The position numbers were made by a program, and so were the translations under genes. A DNA stretch of 64,000 nt from Garcia nutans (taxonomy: Eukaryota; Streptophyta; Magnoliopsida; Malpighiales; Euphorbiaceae), in the NCBI GenBank assembly GCA_947685225.1, contig CANTUV010000004.1, forward strand, positions 17,515,001 through 17,579,000, written 5' to 3'. The notes below the pieces were generated by a model. The model worked only from the letters and a program-made list of their open reading frames with translations. It did no database searches and had not been told where the DNA came from. Positions within the stretch are counted from its first letter, which is position 1. The number at the start of each line of letters is the position of its first letter. Below, one piece after another: positions 1 through 12,037 of this stretch.

Positions 1-1445
1 ACAGTAGCTAAAACTAGGATTTTATGTTTTTTTCAAAACCTAAAATCTTAGAACTTTAAATTAGTTTTTCTAAAGTTAAAACCTTATTTCGTTGGTTTAT
101 CTTCCAAAAGGCTTAAAATTGTTATTTTTCTTCTTAAAAACCTTAAAACTCTAATTGAACATATTCTTCAACAAAACCAAAATCAAATTCTGTTTCTTTC
201 AAAACTTTAAACTTGGTACTTTTTCCTTCAAAAAGTCTTCTAAAATATCTTTTCTAGTTATTAAAACTTTAATTCACTTGTTTAAATTCATAAAATTCCA
301 TAAAAATATTAAACTGTCTTCCAAACCCTAAGATTAAAATTACCATCCAAGACCCTAAATTCCAAAATATCAAATCCAAATTCAACTTCCAAAATTCAAA
401 ATAATGAACACTAACCCTTTTAAAACCTTAAACCCTAATTTTTATGAACCCTTTTAAAACATTAAAAAATATAAAAACATAAAAACCTAAATTTTACACA
501 GTAGCTTAGGAACCCAATAACAAAAAATCACAAATCAAAGTATTTTAAAGTGTTTAAAACCCTAGTTTCATGATATCATCATTCAAACCTTAATTTTTTT
601 AATCAAAGAGTCTTACCAACCCTTTAAAACATAAAACCCTAATTTATTTTAATTCCATAAAAAGTCACAGTAGCCATAATTGGACTTTTATTTGCTTTAT
701 TCAATTCCATACTTGATTATGCTTTGATTTATTTCTTATGCTTTAATTTATTTAATTTCAATACTTGATTTATTTAATTTATCATGGATGGATGTTTATT
801 TTCTATTTTGATTAATAGCTTTGATGAATGATTTATTTATGATGAATGATTATTTACTTTTATCAATTAATTTAGATTTCCAAAAGTTGTAAGAGGTATG
901 TTTCCACTTGGTGGGTACCTCATTAATTAAACATCATGTAATTTAATTTGCTTTTCTATTTCAGAACCTATGTAAAGGGCATGTTTCTACCTTTTGGTGG
1001 GTGTCCTATTTAGGCATGTGATGTAAGGACATGTTTCCATCCTTGGATGGGTGTCCATTTATTTGCTTTGTTTGGACATTGCTTTGATTTTAATATATTG
1101 ATGCTTTCTTTTAATTATTGTGTGTAATATGGATAAGGTTATTATATTTAAGAATTTTATAATATTAAGACCAGTAAAGGAGGCCGGTTCCAATGAACTG
1201 GGCGTTGTGGGGGTGCTGGGCCATTTCTCACCTTCCCCACACGTACCCAACTTTTCGAACCCATTAGGGGGTTGGGGATTCCTTAGGAATCGAGTCATCC
1301 ACCTCTTTCTTTTTTTTGGCCCGTCCGGGTGGTGACTCCATTTTCTTTGGACTTAGGTCCGTGTTCTCTAAGGCCCCGAGCCTAAATAGTGCCGAAGTCG
1401 CAAGAACCATTCCACCTGGAGTGGGGGCAAAAATCCCCGCTCACA
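1..1445 (+). mobile_element. 3' portion of an LTR from a second Tat-family element
   Basis: This stretch is the reverse complement of the LTR at 17621-22205 (after removing its insertion), including the block around 1140-1400 that matches 17640-17950. It ends in CCCCGCTCACA at 1445, the same LTR 3' terminus that abuts the primer site of the neighbouring element at 17621. The copy therefore points in the + direction, opposite to element A, and its 3' end is fused directly to A's integrase code. The simplest reading is that another member of the same family, or its solo LTR, inserted into A. About 0.78 kb of its 5' part lies off the window. The expected 5-bp target duplicate would begin ACCGC at 1446. 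Scattered AAACCCTAA-like words are part of the LTR. Confidence 0.75.
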
Positions 1446-2469
1446 ACCGCACCTTTGCTCATGACCTGTTTCACGACATATGGCCCTTCCCAGCTAGGTC
1501 TGAACTTCCCTCTTGGATCGGATACATTAGGCTTACATTGCTTCAACGCCAAATCCCCAACTCTGAATTTTCTTACCTTGACCCTTCTATTGTAGGCCCG
1601 AGCTATCTTCTTTTGATACAGTTGGTGATGATACAGTGCCTTTAACCTTCTTTCTTCCAGTAGAGCTAACTGTGTGTATCTGCTTGTTACCCATTCCGTT
1701 TCAGGTAGCTCCGCTTCCAAGACTACTCTCAATGACTTGATCTAAATTTCAATTGAACGCTTCCATCCCATAAACCAAAGAGAACGGTGTCATCCCAGTA
1801 GGTGTTCGCACACACGTCCTATATCCCCATAAAGCAAAGGGAAGCATTTTCGACCAGTCCCTGTAAGTCTTGGTCATCTTGGACAGAATTTTCTTAATTG
1901 TCTTGTTTGTTGCTTCCACGGCACCATTAGCCTTTGGTCTATAAGGGAGAGGATCGATGATGATGGATTTGGTACTTGGAGAATAAATCCTTAACTGCTC
2001 CTTGAAACTGTACTCCGTTGTCTGATATCACACTGTGCGGGACTCCATATCTACAGATGAGATTCTTTTCGATAAAGCTAGCCATTTGACTTACACCCAG
2101 CTTGTTGAAGGATTCGGCTTCGACCCATTTTGAAACATAATCAACTGCTACTACAATGAAACGGTGACCGTTTGAGTCTATCGGATGTATTTCTCCTATA
2201 ATGTCGATACCCCAGGTGGCAAATGGCCAGGGTGAAGACATTGAATGCAGTTCTTCAGGAGGCATATGATTCAAGTTACCATACATCTGACATTGCTGGC
2301 ACTTCTTTAAAAATTCAATACAGCCTTTCTCCATGGTCAACCAATAGTAACCTTGTCGGATAATCTTCTTAACTAGGGCCAAACCACTCATGTACGGACC
2401 GCAACTTCCCGCATGTATTTCAGACATGATGCGCTCCACTTCATGCTTTCTTAAAAATCTCAAATGCAC
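1446..2469 (-). pseudogene. Element A integrase, C-terminally cut
   Basis: Integrase inserts the retroelement cDNA into host DNA. The frame at 2469-1939 has a zinc-binding HHCC region (HAGSCG, then CQQCQMYG), then the core with WGIDIIGEI and ISDNGVQFQ supplying two of the three acidic catalytic residues. A second fragment at 1732-1446 holds the C-terminal GDLAL...GKFRPSWEGPY segment typical of Tat integrases. The segment around 1938-1733 that should carry the catalytic Glu is out of frame. The open frame then runs past 1445 into the inserted LTR, so the last residues are not integrase. A broken gene. Confidence 0.8.
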
Positions 2470-2484
2470 TCCATCAGGCCATCT

Positions 2485-2997
2485 TCAGTATAACTCTCCA
2501 TGGAAGGTGATGTATTGCAATGACCACCCCCTTATGGCTCTTCTCACTTTCTTTGTTGCCCCCGGTGGGTATTCTCTTTCCTCCAAAAATCGCCTTATAG
2601 TATCATACCATGCATCATGGTTCGTATCAACTTCTATGATTGTCTCATATTCATAGCAAGGAGTTGATGAACTGGTTAAGATCAGAGGCTTAAGGAATAG
2701 GCTGGCAAGATTTTCCCATACTGAAGTCAATGTAGCTAGGGCATCAGCCATCTGATTTTCTTCTCTTGACAGGTGTATAAACCTACACTCCTTAAAATTC
2801 CTCTTCATCATGGTCAAATAACGGTGGTATGATTTTAATTTTTCCTCTTTCAACTCCCACTCTCCATTTACTTGGGATACTACTAGCAACGAATCACCAT
2901 AAACTTCCACCTTATCCACCTTCATAATCATTAAGGTTTCCAAACCAAAAATACAAGCTTCATACTCCACCATATTATTGGTTGCCCTAAATTTCAA
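2485..2997 (-). pseudogene. Element A second (archaeal-type) RNase H
   Basis: The protein has NNMVEYEACIFGLE and later VYGDSLLVVSQV and REENQMADALA, the Glu/Asp pattern of an RNase H fold. It lies between the ordinary RT-linked RNase H and the integrase. Acquisition of such an extra RNase H is a known feature of the Tat lineage. It is separated from the upstream fragment by a frame break near 3000-3046. It would help remove RNA from the RNA:DNA hybrid during cDNA synthesis, but here it is a relic. Confidence 0.75.
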
Positions 2998-3046
2998 CTT
3001 TTTTGGCTAAAGGGATGAGTCCCCCTTCGGGCGATTCTAGTATAAC

Positions 3047-3613
3047 TCACAAACCTGCTCCTTTCCCGTTTGCTACTCCATCGAAATACACTTTCCACCC
3101 TTGTACTTCAATTGCTTCTAAATGTTCATCTGGAAATTCCAAGATTACCTCTTCACTTTCTGGTAATGGTTGTTGAGCCAGGAATTCTGCCACCGCTTTA
3201 CCCTTGATTGTTTTCCTGGTTACATATTCAATCTCAAATTCTTCTAATATTATCAACCATCGACCATATTTCTTAATTAAAGAGGGTGTCTCCCTTAAGT
3301 ACTTCATTGGATCTAACCTGGAAATTGCTTGCACACTATACGATTGAAAGTAATGCCGCAACTTCTTAGAAGACCAAACCACGGCTATACATGTCTTTTC
3401 GATGATACTATACTTAATTTAATAAGGTAGGAGCTTTCTACTCAAATAGTAAACGGCATGCTCAATCCCCGACTCATCTGCTTGGGCTAGCATGGCTCCT
3501 ATCGACTCTTCTTCTACTGCTAAGTATAGTAATAGAGGTTTTCCGGGTTTAGGTCGTTTCAAAACAGGTGGATTCAACAAATACTCTTTTATTCGGTCAA
3601 AGGCCTTTGACAT
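3047..3613 (-). pseudogene. Element A RT-linked RNase H
   Basis: Two fragments (3613-3419 and 3382-3047) are split by a TAA stop at 3419. The first has KPLLLYLAVEEESIGAMLAQ, the degenerate RNase H start seen in Tat elements. The second has VVWSSKKLRHYFQSY and the tether ending in KVYFDGVANGKGAGL, where the second RNase H begins. It normally degrades template RNA after reverse transcription. Not functional as it stands. Confidence 0.75.
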
Positions 3614-3915
3614 TCTTCATTCCATACGACCGGCTGATTCTTTCTAAGCAATTTGAAGATAGGCTCACAGATTGTTGTGAGCTTTGCTATAAATCTTCTA
3701 ATGTACTGCAGTTTACCAATGAATCCTCAAACTTCTCTCTCCTTCTTTGGGACTGGCATATCCCTGATTCCTTTAACTTTGTCAGGATCTATCTCAATGC
3801 CATTCAGACCAATTACATGTCCCAACAATTTACCTGAGGTAACACCGAATACACACTTCTTTGGATTTAATCTTAGCTTATACTTCAAAGCTCTATCGAA
3901 GAATAATTCTAAATT

Positions 3916-5203
3916 CTAGAAGTGCTGCTCCCTCGTATCTGACTTTACCATCATATCATCAACATATACTTCAACTTCTTTGTGCATCATGTCATGAAAT
4001 AGTGTGGTGGCCATCCTTTGGTAGGTTGCTCCAGCATTCTTTAAGCCGAAAGGCATCACCCTATAACAAAATATACCCCATGTCGTAGTGAAGGCAGTTT
4101 TGGCTTTATCCTCTTGGGCCATTAACACTTGATTGTATCCAAAAAATCCACCTACAAACGAGTGTAGCACGCTAGAGGCCGCACTATCAATGAGAACATC
4201 TATATGAGGTAAAGGAAAATCATCCTTAGGGGAAGCTTTGTTTAAATCTCTATAGTCCACGCAGACCCTTATCCTTCCATCTTTCTTTGGCACGGGTACT
4301 ATATTGGCTAACCAATCTAGATATTCTATCACTTCAAGGAACTTCACTTGTATTTGCTTAGTGACCTCTTCTTTAACCAACTCAGCCCACTCAGGTCTTA
4401 GTCGCCTAAGCTTTTGTTTGACAGGCTTAATGTGAGTGTAAGTAGGAATATGATGCTCGGCTATGTCTCGATCTATCCCCGGCATATCTTCGTAAGACCA
4501 AGCAAACACTTCTTCATATTTTTTTGAATATTTTTTAAATCTCTCTCTCTCATCAGGAGTAAGGTCGGATGCTATGCTAATGTTTTTAGGATTTTCAATT
4601 GTTCCCAAATTTAATGATTGTGTGTTAACAGAATTAATATTAAAGATGCTCATGTAACTGCTATTTGAATGTATGCAACCATCAGGAGAAACATCACACA
4701 AGTAAGCAAAATCAGACTTTATTGCATTCATTTTGGAAAAGAAAACATCATCATCCTCATACAAAGCAGACAAATTAAAATCAAAATCAAAATCATTGTT
4801 CTCAGAGTCATATAGAAGGATGTCTTCAAACTTTTCTTCAACTAGGGTAGCAATCTCTTCTGGAGTCTTCTCAGCTTTCAGGGCAGCTTCATTCTTCTCT
4901 TTGTTGATTGATAGGGTGAGCTCTTTCTTCACTTGCTCCACTAGCTCAGCAACATCTGCAAAAATTTCAAAACAGGGAATTAACTTACCCATGAACATGA
5001 TCGGCTCGGGCTTTCCTTGGAATGGTCCCATATCTGGAGCTTTGACAAAGATCACTTCAAGTGGTGGGAAGCTTATCTTCTCATTCTTCTTTGGTTGAAC
5101 ATCATTGGCTTCATCATATCCCAACCCCTTCTTGGAAGCTTGAGTTCTAAAATCTGGCAACTTTGTTAAACCGGCCTTACCCTTTCCAAGACTAGCTCCG
5201 GGA
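3916..5203 (-). pseudogene. Element A reverse transcriptase
   Basis: This is the longest pol fragment. It carries VDYRDLNKASPKDDFPLPHID, the MPFGLKNAGATYQR segment and the catalytic box YVDDMMVKS near its C-terminus. The N-terminal third is the protease-RT linker with an acidic, low-complexity stretch. The frame is open to the edge of insertion B at 5208 and resumes on the far side (14946) in the protease region, so B split a continuous gag-pol frame. Downstream it breaks before the RNase H. Confidence 0.85.
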
Positions 5204-5208
5204 AGGTA

Positions 5209-7936
5209 TGTAACACCCCTATACCCCGTATACGCACACTACATACCATCACCGCTGTAATATACATATACTGAATATAGAGATGCTACGGTTTATTAAA
5301 CAACAACACATTCCTTTTAACAACATTATTAGAAAACTTAAAACATTTAAGACATTATAAAAATACAATAGATAAAACATTCATTTAATACGCAGCGGAA
5401 ATTATAGCGGCATTTACAAATATATATACATCAAAACCAAATTTTACAAAAAACATAACATTTATACATGTTTGGCAGTCAGTCTTTAATCTTTAAGCCC
5501 ACTATCAACACTTCAGAATCTAAACTCTACTCGGCCTAGAGGAACTCTCCGGTTCCACCCTGTCACCTGCGCGATGAACCACAATCGCTCTAAGCCAACG
5601 ACTTAGTGGTACAAACTACAATAATATTATGCTTCAATGCAATGCCAATGTCATACAATCAAGTTTCATAAACAATTCAAAAGAATAATATATTTCATAA
5701 TCTTACATTATTCAATAATTAATCAAAACATTCATGAGGTAATACTCACAATTTCCCACATCCATAAACATATTACACATCATGTTGTATCTTCATAGTT
5801 TCATTACTCAACATAGCTTTCCAAGCCACATTCATTTATTTCACCATTAATGATTCACATTGAAAACAAAGACAAGCATGGGCCCAAAAGACACTAATAT
5901 GTTATTCAAAGTTCAGAGTTACTGCTTTGGTCCATAATCACAATCATCAAGCCCGTAGGCGATACATATATATATCTCTATCCATGGATAGCGTAACAGA
6001 CCCAGTCTCTTGGACCTCAACCCAGCTAGATCCGAGGAGATCCTCAACCAGGCTAGACTGTTACTATTTTTGAGGCTTACGACCCAGTCTTTTCACCCCA
6101 AAAACATCGTATTTCACATATTTCACATTTTTCAAGTGGAATCGGCTTACGACCCGTTCTTTTCACCTATCCAGTGATTCATAGGCATGCCGCCAAACCC
6201 AGAACTCTGGAAATTGAATAACATATTAAGCACACAATTATTTCAATTACATCTTTAACAATCTCTTTCTCAATCCATTTCTCATTTCATATTCCATAAT
6301 CAAATAGGCATTCATGCCCCAAATCATTTCATTTGCTTTACTATAGCCAACCACAATGGCTTCATTTCTCATCACATCTCATATCACATTAACTCAATTC
6401 ATCATAACCAATTTCATTACACATACATTTCATATTTCATCTTATCTTTCACATTTCCTATTTCATTTTTCATTACATTATCATATCTTTAGAATCTTCA
6501 ACATACATTCCATAAAGTTCACATTATGCAAAACATAACATTATCAAGCATATCAACAATGCAATAGATCACTTAACACATTTACAATCAAATATGCTAA
6601 ATCACCATGTAGTTTGTACTTACCTTAAGAACAACTCACACCAATCTATACCCTTCCTCTTCCAAGAATTCTTCACCACTTGAATTAGGGCAACTCAACT
6701 CTCTTCAACACCAAAATCAAAGGTGATAATACATACCCACTTAGAGATACAAATGAAATAATAAGGCTAAAAACCAACTAGGGCAAACTTTATACATGAC
6801 ACGCTCAACAACACAGGCGTGTCCCTGACCGTGCCCTAACTCCACAACACAGAAGCTTTGACACGCTCAGAACCACGGGCGTGTCACTGAACGTGTAATA
6901 CATTCTGTCTCACAGAAACATTGACACGTCCAACAACACGGGCGTGTTCATGGCCGTGTCAAACCTTCACCAACACAGTAGCTATGACACGCTCAGTGAC
7001 ATGGGCGTGTCACTGGACGTGTAGATGCTACTGCAACACAGAACCATCGACACGCCCAAAGACCTGGCCGTGCTCATGGGCGTGTCAATCCAAAAATACA
7101 GATTCCGGCAACATCAACACTACATCCAACAAACCTCTTACTTCCACCATCTTCCACTTCAAACAAACTTAACTAAACACACCCAAAAACCATAATAACT
7201 TGCAAAAACACCCAAAATAATACAAAACATACATCAAACACAAATCATAATCATCACCACAAACCCAAAACATAACCACAACACTTTCTCTTCCAACAAA
7301 CTTACTCTTTCCTCCAATCCATCCCCAAAATCCAAAAATCAATTGAACCAAACACTCTTAAACACACCACAATCAACAAACACATAACAACCACAATCTC
7401 AACTTACAAACTCAAAGAAAATCAAAGAATCAAGTGGAAAACTTACCAAGGATGAAGAAACTCTTAAATTTCCAACTTGATCACTTGAAAACTTCCTTCA
7501 ATCTTGAGTTTGGAGAATCAAAGCTTTCTTTTGCTCTCTTGCTATGGAGGTGCTGGCCAAACAAAGGAAAGGAAAGGAAAGAAAATGGGCCACGAAGAAG
7601 AAAGAAGGAAAGAAGAAAAGAAAGAAAACAAAGTCAAACACTCAACCTTCTCTCTCCTCAAAACCCTCTCCACCAAGAAAAATACAATAAAATATTTAAA
7701 TATCTTCTTCCACTTCCACTAACTCAAATTCCAATTAATTAATTTAATTAATTTAAAATCATTAATTAATCTTCTTTGACTTCCATACTTTGACTTGTAT
7801 ATGTTATATATATCCATATATACAACATATACACTTTCTCTTTAATTCTTTTCTCTTTCCAATTTAACATATACCTTAAATCCAAATACAACAATAATTA
7901 CTTCAAAACTTCTAGGGCACACTTTGGGATATTACA
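5209..7936 (-). repeat. Element B 3' LTR
   Basis: 2728 bp, direct repeat of 12206-14940. On the + strand it runs from TGTAACACCCC to GGGATATTACA. It contains the conserved block at 5560-5625 with CTAAGC and the Cys-free GCGCGATGA word also found in solo LTRs C, D, F and G, and the palindrome array at 6798-7086. Small open frames inside it (6356-6538, 6921-7172, 7434-7742) are LTR sequence and not genes. Confidence 0.93.
6798..7086. repeat. GACACG...CGTGTC palindrome array in B 3' LTR
   Basis: Five or six imperfect inverted repeats of GACACG(C/T)(C/T)C and GGGCGTGTC or GGCCGTGTC, each 25-40 bp long, are spaced by about 20-40 bp of AT-rich DNA. The same array is at 13800-14088 in the 5' LTR. 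Function unknown. Confidence 0.8.
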
Positions 7937-7954
7937 ATTCTCCCCCTCTAAAAA
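7937..7954 (-). other. Element B polypurine tract
   Basis: On the minus strand a run reading TAGAGGGGGAGAATT sits directly before the 3' LTR start. This is the plus-strand priming site of reverse transcription and matches the usual chromovirus tract. Confidence 0.85.
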
Positions 7955-7982
7955 GAAATTTCGTCCTCGAAATTACCTGATC

Positions 7983-8726
7983 TCAAGTCCAAAATAGTTG
8001 AGGAAATTGATCCCGCATCGCTTGTTCACTTTCCCAAGTTGCCTCTTCCTTTGCATGATTCTTCCAAAGAACCTTCACTAGTGGCACTTTCTTATTTCTC
8101 AACTCTTTCACTTCATATGCCAAAATAGCAATTGGTTCTTCTTCAAAAGTCAAGTCTGGATTCACCTCAATAGATTCAACTGGTAAAACATGAGAGGGGT
8201 CTGATATGTACCTCCGCAACATAGAAACATGGAAGACATTATGGATTCTATCCAACTTAAGCGGCAAAGCAAGACGATAAGCAACTGATCCAATTCTTTC
8301 TAATATCTCATACGGTCCAATAAAACAAGGACTTAGCTTCCCTCTTCGACCAAATCTTAAAATCTTTTTCCAAGGAGACACTTTCAGAAATACTTTATCT
8401 CCAACATCAAATTCTATGTCTCTCCTCTTCAAATCTGAATAAGATTTCTGCCGATCTGAAGCTGCTTTCAACCGATCTCGAATTATCTTCACTTTCTCTT
8501 CAGTTTCTTTAACCAAATCAGGACCAATCAATTTGCCTTCTCCAAGTTCATTCCAACATAGAGGCGTCCTACATCTTCTACCATAAAATGCCTCAAATGG
8601 TGCCATACCAATACTGGATTGATGACTGTTGTTGTAAGCAAATTCCACAAGTGGCAAAAATCTGTCCCAACTTCCTGAAAAATCAATGACACAGCTTCTC
8701 AACATATCCTCTATAATCTGTATCAC
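7983..8726 (-). pseudogene. Element B integrase core C-terminal half and chromodomain-like tail
   Basis: The fragment contains VEFAYNNSHQSSIGMAPFEA and FYGRRCRTPL of the integrase core, GDKVFLKVSPWK and GKLSPCFIGPYEILERIG of the GPY/F module, then NVFHVSMLRRYISDPSHV. A C-terminal KVLWKNHAKEEATWESE segment is the chromodomain-like tail of Tekay/Del chromoviruses, which directs insertion to certain chromatin. It is separated from the rest of integrase by a TAG stop just upstream (near 8736) where a Gln codon is usual. Confidence 0.88.
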
Positions 8727-9227
8727 TCTCTCTGACTACCCATCTATCTGTGGATGAAAAGCAGTGCTAAAGTGCAATCGAGAACCCAAAGCACCATGTA
8801 AACTCTTCTAAAATCTCAAAGTGAACCTAGGATCTCGATCAGACACTAAAGAAATTGGGACCCCATGCAACTTCACTATTTCACTGATATACAACTCAGC
8901 CAACTTCTCAAGAGAATAGTCCATTCTAACTAGAAGAAAATGAGCTGTCTTTATCAACCGATCAACAATCACCCAAATAGCATCATGCTTCTTCTAAGTT
9001 AATGGCAAACCAGACACAAAATCCATTGTCACTCTCTCCCATTTCCATTCAGGCACTGTTAAAGGTTGAAGTAACCCTGTTGGAACTTGGTGCTCAGCTT
9101 TCACCCTCTGACAAGTAAGACACTTGGATACAAATTCCGCTATATCTCTCTTCATACCTGACCACCAATAATACTGCTTCATATCCTGATACATCTTTGT
9201 ACTTCCAGGGTGCATAGCAAAAACCAA
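8727..9227 (-). pseudogene. Element B integrase zinc-binding region and core start
   Basis: Frame 9227-8994 has the HPGSTKMYQDMKQYYWW motif, then CLTCQRVKAEHQVPTGLLQP and WERVTMDFVSGLP with the first catalytic Asp. It ends in TAG at 8994 where a Gln codon (CAG) is usual. The remainder to 8727 still shows core-like code but is broken by further stops. Upstream (9228-9629) the RNase H-integrase linker is also broken. Confidence 0.75.
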
Positions 9228-9629
9228 CTAGTGTGCTTCTTCCAAAATAATCTTTCTCAAACTAGCATCATTAGGAACACACAATCTATCTTTAAACCAC
9301 AGACTACCATCACTTCTCACATGGAAATCCCTACTCTTCCCATTTTGGCAATCTGAAACAATCTTCTGAATTTTCTCATCTGCCAACTGAGCCTCCCTTA
9401 TCTAGTCCAACAACATTAGTCTCAAATGCAACTAAGCTAACAATGCACCATCATCACATGATTCAAAAATAGCATGCAACGCTCTCAATTCAACAAGCAA
9501 CGAGAGTGAATAAACAGTCAAACCTGCCAAAGACTTCCGACTCAAGGCATCAGCAACAACATTTGCTTTACCAGGATGATAATCAATTAAACAGTCGTAG
9601 TCTTTTATCAACTCTAGCCACCATCTCTG

Positions 9630-10883
9630 TCAAAGATTTAGCTCCTTCTGAACACCCAAATATTTCAAACTTTTATGATCTGTGTAGATAAAACATTTCT
9701 CCCCATACAAGTAGTGTCGCCAAATCTTCAAAGCAAACACTATAGCTGCCAACTCCAAATCATGTGTCGAATAATTAAGCTCATGCGGTTTCAACTGCCG
9801 AGAAGCATAAGCTATAACTTTACCCTCTTGCATTAAAACACACCCTAAACCATTATGTGAAGCATCACTATAAATCACATAAGGTTTATCTTCCACAGGT
9901 AAAGTAAGAACAGGAGCTTGAGTCAACATCTCCTTCAACTGCTCAAAGCTAGCTTGACACTGATCTGTCCACACAAATCTAACTCCCTTTCGAAGTAATC
10001 TGGTGAGTGGAGTAGCTATCAAGGAAAAACCTTTCACAAACCGTCGATAATAGCCTGCCAAACCCAGAAAACTTCTAACTTCAGTCACTAACTTCGGTGG
10101 ACTCCAATTCAAAATAGCTTCAACTTTACTTGGATCGACTCTTATACCATCTGCTGAAACTATATGACTAAGAAAAGTCACTTGATTGAGCCAAAACTCA
10201 CACTTCGATAGCTTAGCATACAACTGCTTCTCTCTCAAGATCTGCAACACAATCCGTAGATGCTTGTCATGCTCCTCTTCATTACACGAATACACCAAAA
10301 TATCATCAATGAAAACCACAACAAACTGATCCAAATAGGGCCTAAACACCCTATTCATCAAATCCATGAAAGCTGCAGGTGCATTCGTCAATCCAAAAGG
10401 CATCACCAAAAACTCATAATGCCCATACCTTGTGCGGAAAGCTGCCTTAGAAATATCTTCAGCACTTACCCTCAACTGATGGTACCCTGATCTCAAATCA
10501 ATCTTGGAAAACACTGTTGCTCCCTTCAACTAATCAAAGAGATCATCAATCCTAGGCAAATGATACTTATTCTTGATAGTCACTTTATTCAATTGCCTAT
10601 AATCGATGCACAACCTCAAAGTACCATCCTTCTTCTTCACAAACAAAACAGGAGCTCCCCATGGAGAAACACTAGGGCAAATAAACCCTTTATCCAACAA
10701 CTCCTGCAACTGCACCTTCATTTCTCTCAACTCAGCAGGTGCCATTCGATAAGGAGTAATAGAGACGGGAGTGGTACCAGGCAACAAATCGATACCAAAC
10801 TCAACCTCTCTCTCAGGGGGGTAACCCTGGCAACTCCTCTGGAAACACATCTGGAAATTCAGCAACTGTGGGTATACTATCAA
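9630..10883 (-). pseudogene. Element B reverse transcriptase and RNase H
   Basis: Two same-frame pieces (10883-10530 and 10529-9630) are separated by one TAG stop. They contain VSPWGAPVLFVKKKDGTLRL, CIDYRQLNKVTIKNKYHLPR, MPFGLTNAPAAFMDLMNRVF and the catalytic FIDDILVYS. RNase H follows with VIYSDASHNGLGCVLMQ and YTDHKSLKYL. The 5' end shows a frame change near 10810, at a run of six G on the + strand, before the conserved PPEREVEFGIDL. The 3' end stops at a TGA where CGA (Arg) is expected. Only a few point changes disable it. Confidence 0.92.
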
Positions 10884-10995
10884 GTTGAGAACCCACTATT
10901 CTGGTATCCACAACATGAGCAAGATAAGCATCACACCCTTTTCTAATCAACTTCCTAGCTGCTACAGCTGAAACAAACAATGATGCAAGTTGTCT

Positions 10996-11232
10996 CTACT
11001 CACTAGACACCATCACAATTCTACCATCATCGGTTCTCAGGGTAACACACTTCTTTTGACAGTCAACCATAGCTCCATGCTTAGACAACCAATCCATGCC
11101 TAAGATCAAATCATATTCTTTAAAAGGCATTTCAATTAAATCACTAAGAAACTCCTCACCTTGCACCACAACTGCACTATCATGATGCACCTTACTTAGC
11201 ACAACACTATGTCCTAAAGGATTTGTCACCAA
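10996..11232 (-). pseudogene. Element B aspartic protease fragment
   Basis: The fragment has LSDLIEMPFKEYDLILGMDWLSKHGAMVDC, the C-terminal half of a Ty3/gypsy protease including the ILGMDWL flap-side motif. The catalytic half with IDPGSTHSYIS is in the preceding fragment (11251 side), cut off by a TAG at 11250. It would process the Gag-Pol polyprotein. Confidence 0.8.
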
Positions 11233-11250
11233 GACATCAAATCCTAAAGA

Positions 11251-12037
11251 CTATGAATGCAATTCAGACACAGGCAATATAGATGCACTTATGTATGAAT
11301 GAGTAGATCCTGGATCAATCAAAGCAAGAACTGGAATATCAAATAAAGAAAATGTGCCCGCTATAACTGCTGAAGTATCCGGCTGCCTCTGCATCACATA
11401 CACTCTCTGAGAAGATCCGGCCTCATCTAGCCTACTACCTCTAGATGTAGAGCCTCCTCTATGACTAAACCCAGGTCTACCACCTCTACTGAAACCTCTG
11501 CCCCCTCGACCACCTCTACTGACACTGGGTCGAAAAGCTGCGGTATCAGTCTGTTTATCATCATGTGGCTCAGGATACTCTCTAATGAAATGATCAGGCG
11601 ATCCACATTTGAAACACACAGCTGATCCACCAATCATAAGCATCTTTCTGAAGAAGAGATCTAGCATAATCAAATTTCTCATCAGGAGTGGCTTGCAACT
11701 GGATAAATATCCTCTGCACTTTATCCAACCACTGCTCAGCTACTGTAGGATCTGTAGTGCCCAAGAAATCCTCAGCCCCATATTTCCTCAATTTGTCATA
11801 ATGCCTCACTGGCACTTGAGGCTGTGGTGGCGGTAGTGGCTGCTGTACTGGAGCTCCCCTCAACAATTCTACCATATGCCTTAACCAACCCGGCGGTACC
11901 TCATCAGCAGCTGATCTCCCTGGCACAGAAACAGGTGCCTCTCCAGCTCTATCAACCCTAGCTCCATTTCTACCCTCTTCAGGAGCTACACTCTCAGCAC
12001 TACCTTCTACAGACTGACGTGACTGAGATGCCATCAC
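11251..12037 (-). pseudogene. Element B gag, internally deleted, with zinc knuckle and protease start
   Basis: The start at 12037 gives a Pro/Gln-rich N-terminus, then YGAEDFLGTTDPTVAEQWL and DYARSLLQKDAYDWW of the gag capsid region. Immediately afterwards the frame changes to the zinc-knuckle segment CFKCGSPDHFIREY, so most of the capsid is missing. The knuckle's last Cys is Tyr. The 11682-11251 piece also has an Arg/Gly-rich linker and the protease catalytic DPGSTHSY. Gag forms the virus-like particle, and this copy could not do so by itself. Confidence 0.82.

Noticed and set aside
410..620. AAACCCTAA-like words suggesting an interstitial telomere
   Set aside because: They are scattered and imperfect, and the same words appear in the matching LTR at 20800-21050.
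1059..1298. 79-codon frame, repeated at 17769-18008
   Set aside because: Both copies lie in LTRs of the Tat-family element and differ like non-coding DNA.
6921..7172. Frame rich in Thr/Trp/Cys with repeats, also at 13923-14174
   Set aside because: It follows the palindrome array in the two LTRs of element B. The repeats are DNA-level and no protein family fits.
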